From positions 1 through 5,294 of the forward strand of contig JAZLJW010000270.1 of NCBI GenBank assembly GCA_045597345.1: 5,294 bases of DNA, read 5' to 3'. Position 1 is the first letter of the stretch, and the number at the start of each line of letters is the position of its first letter. Shown one piece after another: positions 1 to 5,294 of the stretch. The notes beneath the pieces were generated by a model that saw nothing but the letters and a program-made list of their open reading frames with translations, was not told the origin of the DNA and ran no database searches. The position numbers and the translations under genes were made by a program. Origin of the DNA: Treponema_I sp045597345. Its GTDB lineage: Bacteria > Spirochaetota > Spirochaetia > Treponematales > Treponemataceae.

Positions 1-60
1 GCGGTACAGGTTCTGCACACCGCACTCTTTGGTGAAAAAGAAGGCGACGAAATCCGCTGA
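1..60 (+). CDS. lysC: Aspartate kinase, C-terminal end only (probable)
   Basis: The window opens inside a reading frame that ends with TGA at 58-60, leaving 19 residues. They contain AVQVLHTALFGE, which resembles the end of LysC-type aspartokinases (E. coli LysC ends with VVQKLHSNLFE, from memory), the last helix of the regulatory ACT region. Aspartate kinase phosphorylates L-aspartate in the cytoplasm, the first step towards lysine, diaminopimelate, threonine and methionine. The following gene is dapB, 34 bases downstream on the same strand, which fits a lysine/diaminopimelate operon. The visible tail extends about seven residues beyond the E. coli end and is charged (EKEGDEIR). With so few residues the call rests on a short match plus context. 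A dapA or other pathway gene is the main alternative. Confidence 0.55.
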   Translation, partial: AVQVLHTALFGEKEGDEIR

Positions 61-94
61 TGCCGGATAGCCGCTGATTATATAGAGGACTGAT

Positions 95-871
95 ATGAAA
101 ATTGCACTTGTTGGATACGGAAAAGTGGGCCACATGATTGAGTCCATTGCAAAAAAACGGGGAAACGAAGTTGTTCTTACCGTTGACCCATTTGCACCGG
201 ACGCAACCCTGAAAACCTCAGACAGCGCTGAAATTGCAGCTGCCGTGAAAGCCAGTGGGGCAGAAGGTGTTATCGAGTTTACTCATCCAACAAGCGTTAT
301 GGGAAATATTACAGCTCTGGTTCCTGCAGGCGTTCCGGTAGTAGTTGGTACTACCGGCTGGCTGGGAGAACTGGACAATGTGGCAGCTCTGGTAAAAGAA
401 TACAACAACGCCCTGTTCTATGCTGCAAACTTTTCTGTTGGTGTAAACCTGTTCTATAAAGTGGTAGCTGAAGCTGCAAAACTGATTGGTGAATACGATG
501 AGTATGATGTTGCTACTTGGGAAGCCCATCATAATCAGAAAGCAGACAGCCCTTCCGGTACTGCACTGGAAATTGCCCGCCAGATTCTGGATAACATGAG
601 CTCTAAAACAGAAATGGTAACAGACTCCTTTTATCAGAAACCTCAGCCACACCAGCTGCATGTTTCAAGCACCCGCGTAGGATCCGTTCCCGGTACCCAT
701 ACGGTTTTCTTTGATTCACCGGCTGACACCATTGAACTTACCCACACTGCAAGAAGCCGTGAAGGTTTTGCTTTAGGTGCCGTTCGTGCCTGCGAATGGC
801 TTGCCGCTGGTATTGCAGACGGCAGTATTGCAAAAGGCAGTCTGTACACCATGAGTGACCTGATTAAATAA
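95..871 (+). CDS. dapB: 4-hydroxy-tetrahydrodipicolinate reductase
   Basis: Cytoplasmic NAD(P)H-dependent reductase that converts 4-hydroxy-tetrahydrodipicolinate to tetrahydrodipicolinate, on the way to meso-diaminopimelate/lysine. At 258 residues it has normal family length. The N-terminal Rossmann nucleotide-binding motif GYGKVG lies at residues 7-12 and the conserved GTTGW at 85-89. The family signature EAHHNQKADSPSGTA at 143-157 supplies the proton-donor/acceptor His145 and the substrate-binding Lys149 (equivalent to E. coli His159 and Lys163). The C-terminal part SREGFALGAVRACEWL (221-236) is also typical. No catalytic residue appears to be missing. The start is supported by AGAGGA at 84-89, five bases before the ATG. 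It follows the probable lysC end by 34 bases and precedes the methyltransferase gene by 23 bases, so it is probably within an operon. Confidence 0.96.
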   Translation: MKIALVGYGKVGHMIESIAKKRGNEVVLTVDPFAPDATLKTSDSAEIAAAVKASGAEGVIEFTHPTSVMGNITALVPAGVPVVVGTTGWLGELDNVAALVKEYNNALFYAANFSVGVNLFYKVVAEAAKLIGEYDEYDVATWEAHHNQKADSPSGTALEIARQILDNMSSKTEMVTDSFYQKPQPHQLHVSSTRVGSVPGTHTVFFDSPADTIELTHTARSREGFALGAVRACEWLAAGIADGSIAKGSLYTMSDLIK

Positions 872-894
872 CATACCTACCGATTGGAGCCCCT

Positions 895-2154
895 ATGACT
901 GATATTATTTCACGGGTATTCCTCAAAAAAGGGGAAGAAAAAGAAATCCGCCAGGGGTTCCCCTGGGTATTTGATAACGAAATTGAAACTGTCCGCCACG
1001 AAAGCATTCTTGCCGGTGGCCAGCATTCTTCCGTTCCTGCAAAACTTTCAGATTCCACCGTACCGGACGGCAGCCCCGTAGAAGTCATGACCCAGAGCGG
1101 CATGTACCTGGGTACCGGTATCATTAATAAAAATTCCAAAATTACGGTTCGCATTTTAAGCCGTGAACGGGGCGTTACCTTTGATTATTCTTTTTTCCGT
1201 CAGCGTGTAGAAGATGCTCTTGCTATCCGGTATGCCTACTACAAAAAAGCAGACAGCTGCCGTCTTATTTTTGATGAAGCAGACTTTCTTCCAGGTCTTA
1301 CAGTAGACCGGTATGTCGATCTTGAAGGCCGCGTATACCTGGTTATGCAGTTCCATGCCCTGGCCACCTGGCAGTACAAGGACCTGATTATTGAAGTTCT
1401 GAAAGATACCTGCAAGCCCTACGGGATGTACGAAAACTCAGATCTTGGAATCCGTGAAAAAGAAGGACTTCCTGATACCAACGGCTGGATTGGTCCTGAA
1501 CGGGAACCGGTTGTAACTATTAAGGAAAACGGCGTTCTTCTGAACGTTGATATTGCCGGCGGCCAGAAAACCGGTTACTTCCTGGACCAGAAATTCAACC
1601 GGGAACGGGCAGCCATGTTTGCAAAAGGCAAGAAAGTGCTTGATACCTTTACCCACACCGGTGCCTTTGCCCTGAACTGCGCTCTTGCCGGAGCTGCTGA
1701 TGTAACCGCCGTTGATATCTCTCCTGATGCCATTGAAACTGTAAACAGCAATATCAAGCTGAACGGCAAGGAAAAGGTCATGAAGGCTGTCTGCGCTGAT
1801 GTTTTTGACGTACTCCGTGAGTACGACAGAAACGGCGAACAGTTTGACATGATTGTTCTTGATCCGCCGGCATTTACCAAAAGCGCAAAAGCCGTACAGA
1901 AAGCCTATGGCGGATACAAGGAAATCAACCTGCGTGCCATGAAAATCATTAAGTCGGGCGGAATCCTTGTTACCTGTTCCTGCAGCCACTTCTTTGATGA
2001 GAACACCTTCTACGCCATGATTATGCACGCTGCCCAGGATGCTCACCGCACTGTTCAGATTCTTGAAAAACGCGGGGCAGGACCTGACCATCCGGTTCTT
2101 GCAGGGTATCCAAAATCTGAATACCTGAAGTGCGCCATCCTCCGGGTACTGTAA
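895..2154 (+). CDS. rlmI: RlmI-type 23S rRNA (cytosine-C5) methyltransferase
   Basis: Class I S-adenosylmethionine-dependent methyltransferase of the COG1092 family. E. coli RlmI makes m5C1962 in 23S rRNA, and the same target is inferred here. The protein has 419 residues against about 396 in E. coli. Domains in order: an N-terminal PUA-like RNA-binding domain (about 1-85; GFPWVFDNEI at 21-30, GMYLGTG at 69-75), a central linker domain (about 96-205), and a Rossmann-fold catalytic domain. The catalytic domain shows GQKTGYFLDQK (223-233), SAM-binding DTFTHTGAFAL (250-260), acidic VDIS (273-276), motif IV DPPAF (323-327) and motif VI TCSCSHF (360-366) with the likely catalytic cysteine. A Ser/His-rich stretch at about 33-58 lengthens the PUA domain. 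GGAG at 886-889 lies five bases before the ATG. Family assignment is firm; the exact modified base is inferred. Confidence 0.9.
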   Translation: MTDIISRVFLKKGEEKEIRQGFPWVFDNEIETVRHESILAGGQHSSVPAKLSDSTVPDGSPVEVMTQSGMYLGTGIINKNSKITVRILSRERGVTFDYSFFRQRVEDALAIRYAYYKKADSCRLIFDEADFLPGLTVDRYVDLEGRVYLVMQFHALATWQYKDLIIEVLKDTCKPYGMYENSDLGIREKEGLPDTNGWIGPEREPVVTIKENGVLLNVDIAGGQKTGYFLDQKFNRERAAMFAKGKKVLDTFTHTGAFALNCALAGAADVTAVDISPDAIETVNSNIKLNGKEKVMKAVCADVFDVLREYDRNGEQFDMIVLDPPAFTKSAKAVQKAYGGYKEINLRAMKIIKSGGILVTCSCSHFFDENTFYAMIMHAAQDAHRTVQILEKRGAGPDHPVLAGYPKSEYLKCAILRVL

Positions 2155-2170
2155 GAAGAAATCTGGATCC

Positions 2171-2223
2171 CTGAGCCTGTCGAAGGGTCCTTTTTCTCTA
2201 CATGGGGGCTTCGACAGGCTCAG
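2171..2223. repeat. Palindromic intergenic repeat (CTGAGCCTGTCGAAG type)
   Basis: A perfect 15-bp inverted repeat: CTGAGCCTGTCGAAG at 2171-2185 and its exact reverse complement at 2209-2223, separated by a 23-base loop containing a short T run. This arm sequence is familiar as a dispersed REP-like repeat in intergenic DNA of many unrelated bacteria. In misannotated proteins it shows up as SLSKP and FDRLR peptides, and both appear here on the antisense frame. It lies between the rlmI-like gene and miaA and fills most of the 93-base gap. It is not a typical intrinsic terminator because no U tract follows the right arm, but it would form a strong hairpin in a read-through transcript. Copy number elsewhere in the genome cannot be seen. 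Confidence 0.85.
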
Positions 2224-2247
2224 CCGCCCTGCTCTGGTTACATATGT

Positions 2248-3267
2248 ATGTTTAGTGATTCTTATAACTGTATAGTCGTTCTGGGGCCTACTGCCGTAGG
2301 CAAAACCGCTGTTGTCGTACAGCTTGCTGACCGTCTTCATGGCGAAGTTATCTCTGCTGACAGCCGCCAGGTATATCGTGGCCTTGATATCGGAAGCGGA
2401 AAAGACCTGTGTGAATTTACTCTTCCGGCAGATCCTGCTGCAGGCCTTCCTGAACGTACCATACCCAGTCATCTGCTTGATGTTACAGACTTGAGCCAGG
2501 AGTTCAGCGTATTCAACTGGCAGCAGCAGGTGTATGACATATTTCCGAAAATCATTGAACGGGGCCACCTGCCTGTTATCTGCGGCGGAACCGGCATGTA
2601 TCTGGACAGTTTTGTGCGGGGCTATCAGCTGCTGTCTGTTCCTACCAATGTGCCGCTCCGCAATTCCCTTAACGGTAAATCTGACGAAGAACTCATTGCC
2701 ATTCTTTCGGAACTGAAAGGCGGCAACCTGCATAACCACACCGATACCGATGAACGCCACCGCCTTATCCGTGCCATCGAAATTGAAACCTATCAGAAAG
2801 AGCATGCTGCTGATACCGAAAACACCGATACTGCTGACAGTGCTGTAACAGTCATTGACATGCCTCGTCCTGACATCCGACCATTCATCATCGGAACTAC
2901 CTTCCCCCGCGATCTGCTTCGCGCCGGCATAGAACGCCGTCTGAAAGCCCGTTTTGACGAAGGCATGATTGATGAAGTGAAAAACCTCCATGAAAAAGAC
3001 GGATTCAGCTGGGAACGGATGGAACGTCTTGGCCTGGAATACCGTTTTATTTCTGAGTATCTTGAAGGGAAAATTCCAACCTACGAAGAGTTGTACCGTC
3101 AGCTGAACATTGCCATCGGTCAGTTTGCAAAGCGGCAGGAAACCTGGTATCGCCGGATGGAGAAAATGGGCGTAAAAATCAACTGGCTGCCCTGTGACGG
3201 AAGCAGCCAGCAGTGTAGTGTAGAATGGAGAACGCAGCAGGCACTCTCCATGATAAATGCTCTGTAA
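2248..3267 (+). CDS. miaA: tRNA dimethylallyltransferase
   Basis: Transfers the dimethylallyl group from DMAPP to N6 of adenosine 37 in tRNAs that read codons starting with U, giving i6A37. The protein has 339 residues, longer than the common 300-316. The P-loop GPTAVGKT is at 13-20, DSRQVY at 38-43 and GGTGMYL at 113-119. The C-terminal block includes LGLEYR (261-266) and QFAKRQETWYRR (292-303). GSGKDL at 49-54 in place of the common GTAKP, together with GLEYR, points to the MiaA subfamily I associate with Bacteroidetes and spirochetes. Extra length comes partly from an acidic, Thr/Ala/Asp-rich insert at about 184-205 and a C-terminal tail after residue 314. The ATG is the first start codon in this frame after the preceding stop, but no Shine-Dalgarno is visible. 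Two TAA codons in tandem end the gene, 18 bases from the convergent small gene. Confidence 0.95.
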   Translation: MFSDSYNCIVVLGPTAVGKTAVVVQLADRLHGEVISADSRQVYRGLDIGSGKDLCEFTLPADPAAGLPERTIPSHLLDVTDLSQEFSVFNWQQQVYDIFPKIIERGHLPVICGGTGMYLDSFVRGYQLLSVPTNVPLRNSLNGKSDEELIAILSELKGGNLHNHTDTDERHRLIRAIEIETYQKEHAADTENTDTADSAVTVIDMPRPDIRPFIIGTTFPRDLLRAGIERRLKARFDEGMIDEVKNLHEKDGFSWERMERLGLEYRFISEYLEGKIPTYEELYRQLNIAIGQFAKRQETWYRRMEKMGVKINWLPCDGSSQQCSVEWRTQQALSMINAL

Positions 3268-3285
3268 TAAACGCTTTTTACTTTG

Positions 3286-3501
3286 TCATGCGGTAACTGC
3301 AAGGTCGCCAACACCAATCCTGGTCAGGTAACCGGTGCGTACGCAGCTTTCAAAAAGGGCTTTACTCATAAAATCGGTGGTTACATCTTCGTAACCATCC
3401 TGATCGCGAACAATACGAACAACGTAGCCATCATCCATTTCTTTGACAATGGTCATATAGTCCTTGCTTTCATTGTGTCCTTTTAATGCGTAGCTTTCCA
3501 T
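3286..3501 (-). CDS. Small hypothetical protein, possible sigma-28 regulon member
   Basis: A 71-residue protein that I do not recognise. It is acidic in the middle (KEMDDGYVVRIVRDQDGYED, residues 20-39), lacks a signal peptide or membrane segment, and has one cysteine (Cys53). The alternating pattern around YVVRIVRD suggests beta strands followed by a helix (about 44-54), so a small cytosolic alpha/beta protein is likely. The coding call rests on the ribosome binding site: GGAGG (3508-3512 on the + strand as CCTCC) six bases before the ATG, the best in the window. A sigma-28-like promoter lies directly upstream. It is divergent from flgN-flgK and convergent with miaA. Both facts suggest a role linked to motility or chemotaxis, but no function can be assigned. 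A weaker internal start at Met16 is also possible. Confidence 0.8.
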   Translation of the reverse strand: MESYALKGHNESKDYMTIVKEMDDGYVVRIVRDQDGYEDVTTDFMSKALFESCVRTGYLTRIGVGDLAVTA

Positions 3502-3507
3502 ACAAAA

Positions 3508-3512
3508 CCTCC
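3508..3512 (-). promoter_or_regulatory. Ribosome binding site of the 71-residue gene
   Basis: GGAGG on the minus strand, six bases before the ATG whose complement is at 3499-3501. This near-ideal Shine-Dalgarno is the main evidence that the minus-strand frame, and not the overlapping plus-strand frame at 3283-3486, is the real gene here. Confidence 0.85.
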
Positions 3513-3533
3513 GTGTAGTTAGTTACAGTTCTC

Positions 3534-3560
3534 TTTTCGGATTTTGAATCGCGCACTTTA
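3534..3560 (-). promoter_or_regulatory. Sigma-28 (FliA)-like promoter for the 71-residue gene
   Basis: Read on the minus strand: TAAAGTGC, 11 bases, TCCGAAAA. The enterobacterial sigma-28 consensus is TAAAGTTT-N11-GCCGATAA, so each octamer matches at six of eight positions with exact spacing, and the -35 core TAAA is intact. The -35 box lies at 3553-3560 and the -10 box at 3534-3541. The start of transcription would be near 3527, giving a leader of about 26 bases that contains the GGAGG ribosome binding site, a sensible geometry. No comparable sigma-70 pair was seen for this gene. The match was made by eye. Confidence 0.6.
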
Positions 3561-3608
3561 GCATTTTTTGAAATTATCAGGAAAAATCATTTTTTTTCTG
3601 TTTATCTC

Positions 3609-3635
3609 TAATCTTTCATTTTGAAATTCCGAAAA
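3609..3635 (+). promoter_or_regulatory. Sigma-28 (FliA)-like promoter for flgN-flgK
   Basis: Read on the plus strand: TAATCTTT, 11 bases, TCCGAAAA. Both octamers match the sigma-28 consensus (TAAAGTTT, GCCGATAA) at six of eight positions with exact 11-base spacing. However, the fourth position of the -35 core TAAA is T, so it is weaker than the divergent site. The -10 octamer is identical to that of the divergent promoter. Transcription would start near 3642, about 20 bases before the proposed flgN ATG and with the AAGGA ribosome binding site in between. In enteric bacteria flgMN and flgKL have class 3 (sigma-28) promoters, so the regulation would be conventional. Confidence 0.5.
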
Positions 3636-3652
3636 ACAAATGAGGAAAACTC

Positions 3653-3657
3653 AAGGA
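3653..3657 (+). promoter_or_regulatory. Ribosome binding site that decides the flgN start
   Basis: AAGGA ends six bases before the ATG at 3664 and nine before the ATG at 3667, both usable spacings. It directly abuts the ATG at 3658, which is too close. The farthest ATG at 3640 has no Shine-Dalgarno upstream and would overlap the predicted transcription start. GAGGA at 3642-3646 could serve 3658, so that start is the main alternative. Confidence 0.6.
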
Positions 3658-3663
3658 ATGTAC

Positions 3664-4107
3664 ATGATGAACAACAAAGAATTATTGAATGACCTGTTAA
3701 CTAAAGAAAGCGTATTGCTGGATGCTGTTTTTTCAGTGCAGAAAGAAATCCGCAAGGATGTAACTGAACGTAACTGGGCTACTCTTAATAACCACATTGA
3801 TCTGCTCAATACTCTTTCTTCTGACTTTCAGCTTTTTGACGAAAAACGGGAAAAACTTGTTGCTCTCGGAAAGAAACAGGATAAAACAGATTATCTTTCA
3901 GGCAATCCTTTATACCATGAAGTTCATCAGAAACTGGTTAAATGCAGAGTTGAAAACGACGCTTTGAATACGTATATCGGAGTTACCAGAAACTTCCTTC
4001 AGGGAGTGTATGATACGGTTCTCCCTCAGAGAAGAAATACGTTGTATACCCCAACCGGTCTGGTTCGTTCGCAACCAGAATCACTGTTCCTTAATACACT
4101 TTCGTAA
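3664..4107 (+). CDS. flgN: Flagellar export chaperone FlgN-like protein
   Basis: FlgN is a cytoplasmic helical chaperone that binds the hook-associated proteins FlgK and FlgL and delivers them to the flagellar type III export gate. This protein has 147 residues from the chosen start, close to the usual 140-160. It is predicted to be almost wholly helical: an N-terminal helix (LLNDLLTKESVLLDAVF), a second helical segment, and a C-terminal helix NTYIGVTRNFLQGV at about 102-115. RNTLYTPTG follows at 124-132, a position where FlgN proteins often have a similar turn. FlgN sequences diverge strongly, so the call depends on this pattern plus position: flgK starts 14 bases downstream. The ATG at 3664 was chosen because of AAGGA at 3653-3657; the same frame extends to an ATG at 3640 (155 residues). 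Confidence 0.8.
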   Translation: MMNNKELLNDLLTKESVLLDAVFSVQKEIRKDVTERNWATLNNHIDLLNTLSSDFQLFDEKREKLVALGKKQDKTDYLSGNPLYHEVHQKLVKCRVENDALNTYIGVTRNFLQGVYDTVLPQRRNTLYTPTGLVRSQPESLFLNTLS

Positions 4108-4121
4108 GGCAGGGGGACGCT

Positions 4122-5294
4122 ATGTCAGGTGCTTTTGCAGGAATTGAAATGGGAAAACGGGCTTTAATGGCTCAAAGTACCGCTATCCAGACTGCTGGTC
4201 ATAATATCTCAAATGCTGATACAGAAGGATTTTCACGTCAGCGGGTGCAGCTCAAACAGTTTGATCCACTTTACCGGCCGGATCTTTCCCGTGCACAGGT
4301 TCCGGGACAGCTTGGACAAGGTGTTACCGCAGAAAGTATTTCCCGTATCCGTGATGAAATGCTCGACAGTCGTATTGCTGCAGAATCAAATCAGGAATCT
4401 TACTGGTCTACCCGGGAACAGTATTATCAGATGATTGAAAACGTATACAACGAACCGGAAGATATTTCTGTCCGCACAACCATGGATAAGTTCTGGGAGT
4501 CATGGCAGGAATTAGCATTGTATCCTGAAACAAAAGCAGCCCGGCAGGCTGTTGTTACCCGTGGTGAAAGTTTTGCAGAATCGGTACAGACCCGGTATAA
4601 GGCTTTTGAAGCAATTGGTCAGCAGCTTAATCACGATATTGAATCTACGGTAAAACAGGTAAACGATTACGCAGAGCGCATTGCAAAAATAAATCTTGAA
4701 ATTGTCCGCTCTGAAGCAATGGGAGATAATCCCAATGACCTGTATGATCAGCGCGACCTTATGGTAGACAAGCTGGCAAAACTGGCAAATATTACCACTG
4801 ACCGCCGTGATCCAAATGAATTTATGGTTCATATTGATGGTCATGTGTTGGTACAGGGCGCTGTTTCCCGCGGTTTTGACGTAGAACCAATGCTTGATAA
4901 CCATGGGTATACAAAGGTAGTGTGGGCTGATACCGGCAATGCTGCTGAAATTTCCGGTGGTTCGCTTGGGGCCCTTATTGAACTTCGTGATGTAGATATC
5001 CGTAACGAAATGCAGCAGCTTAATACCATGGTCATGAACTTTTCTGATCTGGTAAATGATATTCATCGGAATGCGTACGGTGCCAACAGTGTAACCGGTC
5101 TTGATTTTTTTGTTGAACAGTCTTTTGTAAATAATGCAGTCGGAAACTTTGACCGTAATGGCGATGGTATTGAAGATACCAGTTATATCTTCCGTTTCAC
5201 CGGTTCCAATGCCCTTGATTTGCAGGAACAGACAGGGCTTTCTGGAACTATTACCATCGCAGGAAAATCAGGAAATATCTCTGTTACTTATCAA
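4122..5294 (+). CDS. flgK: Flagellar hook-associated protein 1 (hook-filament junction), 5' part
   Basis: FlgK (HAP1) joins the hook to the flagellin filament; in spirochetes this would be in the periplasmic flagellum. The reading frame is open for 391 codons to the window edge, so the C-terminal D0 helix and stop are missing. The N-terminal rod/hook-family domain contains GHNISNAD (26-33) and FSRQRV (37-42), the hallmark of axial flagellar proteins. DPLYRPDLSRAQVPGQLGQG (48-67), DLYDQRDLMVDKL (206-218) and GGSLGALIELRD (279-290) are FlgK hallmarks. There is no Sec signal, as expected for type III export. An Asp-rich calcium-loop-like segment DRNGDGIED occurs at 344-352. AGGGGG at 4111-4116 lies five bases before the ATG. 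It follows flgN by 14 bases and is very likely co-transcribed with it; flgL would be expected next. Confidence 0.95.
   Translation, partial: MSGAFAGIEMGKRALMAQSTAIQTAGHNISNADTEGFSRQRVQLKQFDPLYRPDLSRAQVPGQLGQGVTAESISRIRDEMLDSRIAAESNQESYWSTREQYYQMIENVYNEPEDISVRTTMDKFWESWQELALYPETKAARQAVVTRGESFAESVQTRYKAFEAIGQQLNHDIESTVKQVNDYAERIAKINLEIVRSEAMGDNPNDLYDQRDLMVDKLAKLANITTDRRDPNEFMVHIDGHVLVQGAVSRGFDVEPMLDNHGYTKVVWADTGNAAEISGGSLGALIELRDVDIRNEMQQLNTMVMNFSDLVNDIHRNAYGANSVTGLDFFVEQSFVNNAVGNFDRNGDGIEDTSYIFRFTGSNALDLQEQTGLSGTITIAGKSGNISVTYQ

Noticed and set aside
54..78. Direct repeat CCGCTGAT at 54-61 and 71-78
   Set aside because: Only 8 bp, with one copy including the stop codon of the upstream gene. 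It has no further structure and is explicable by chance.
1438..2991. Long minus-strand open frame (517 codons) opposite rlmI, the palindromic repeat and miaA
   Set aside because: It is fully antisense to two strongly supported genes, spans the intergenic palindromic repeat (giving SLSKP and FDRLR peptides typical of translated repeat DNA) and shows no recognisable domain. It is a by-product of codon bias.
3268..3285. Possible bidirectional terminator between miaA and the convergent small gene
   Set aside because: The 18-base gap has a short T run but no inverted repeat, and I found no convincing stem in the adjoining coding ends. Termination here cannot be supported from the sequence.
3283..3486. 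Plus-strand frame of 67 codons overlapping the small minus-strand gene
   Set aside because: It has no ribosome binding site and begins at the end of the minus-strand gene. The opposite strand has GGAGG and a promoter-like sequence, so this frame is a shadow.
3568..3596. Possible sigma-70 promoter with TTGAAA at 3568-3573
   Set aside because: At 17 bases downstream there is only a T run, with no TATAAT-like hexamer at 16-18 bases, so the site lacks a -10 element.
4512..5066. Minus-strand frame of 184 codons inside flgK
   Set aside because: The plus strand encodes clear FlgK motifs across the whole stretch. The antisense product is hydrophobic and cysteine-rich without family resemblance.

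Overview
This window looks like chromosomal DNA from a spirochete, most probably a Treponema-like species. That is an inference from three things: the hook-protein gene at the right end has the N-terminal layout I associate with treponemal FlgK, MiaA is of the GSGKDL/GLEYR variant, and the intergenic region before the flagellar genes carries sigma-28-like promoters. Base composition is moderate by eye. Nothing suggests a plasmid, phage or recent island.

Positions 1-871: the last 20 codons of a gene whose tail resembles the C-terminus of LysC-type aspartate kinase, then a complete dapB. Together they would form part of the aspartate-to-diaminopimelate/lysine pathway. Positions 895-2154: a complete RlmI-type (COG1092) 23S rRNA cytosine methyltransferase, 23 bases behind dapB. 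Positions 2155-2247: a short gap almost filled by a perfect 15-bp inverted repeat of the CTGAGCCTGTCGAAG type, a dispersed palindromic repeat seen in many bacteria. Positions 2248-3267: miaA, the tRNA A37 dimethylallyltransferase, with no obvious Shine-Dalgarno sequence. The four genes are all on the + strand and could be co-transcribed, so lysine/cell-wall synthesis sits beside rRNA and tRNA modification.

Positions 3286-3501 (- strand): a 71-residue protein of unknown function with a near-perfect ribosome binding site, convergent with miaA. Positions 3502-3663: an AT-rich divergent promoter region. Positions 3664-5294 (+ strand): flgN (flagellar export chaperone) and the first 391 codons of flgK (hook-filament junction protein), which runs off the window.

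The most interesting signal is in the divergent region. Both strands carry a sigma-28 (FliA)-like promoter, each with the same -10 octamer TCCGAAAA and the same 11-base spacing from a -35 octamer that matches TAAAGTTT at 6 of 8 positions. One points at flgN-flgK and the other at the unknown 71-residue gene. This would make the small protein a candidate unrecognised member of the late flagellar/chemotaxis regulon. It also decides the flgN start, because the predicted transcript begins downstream of the first in-frame ATG.
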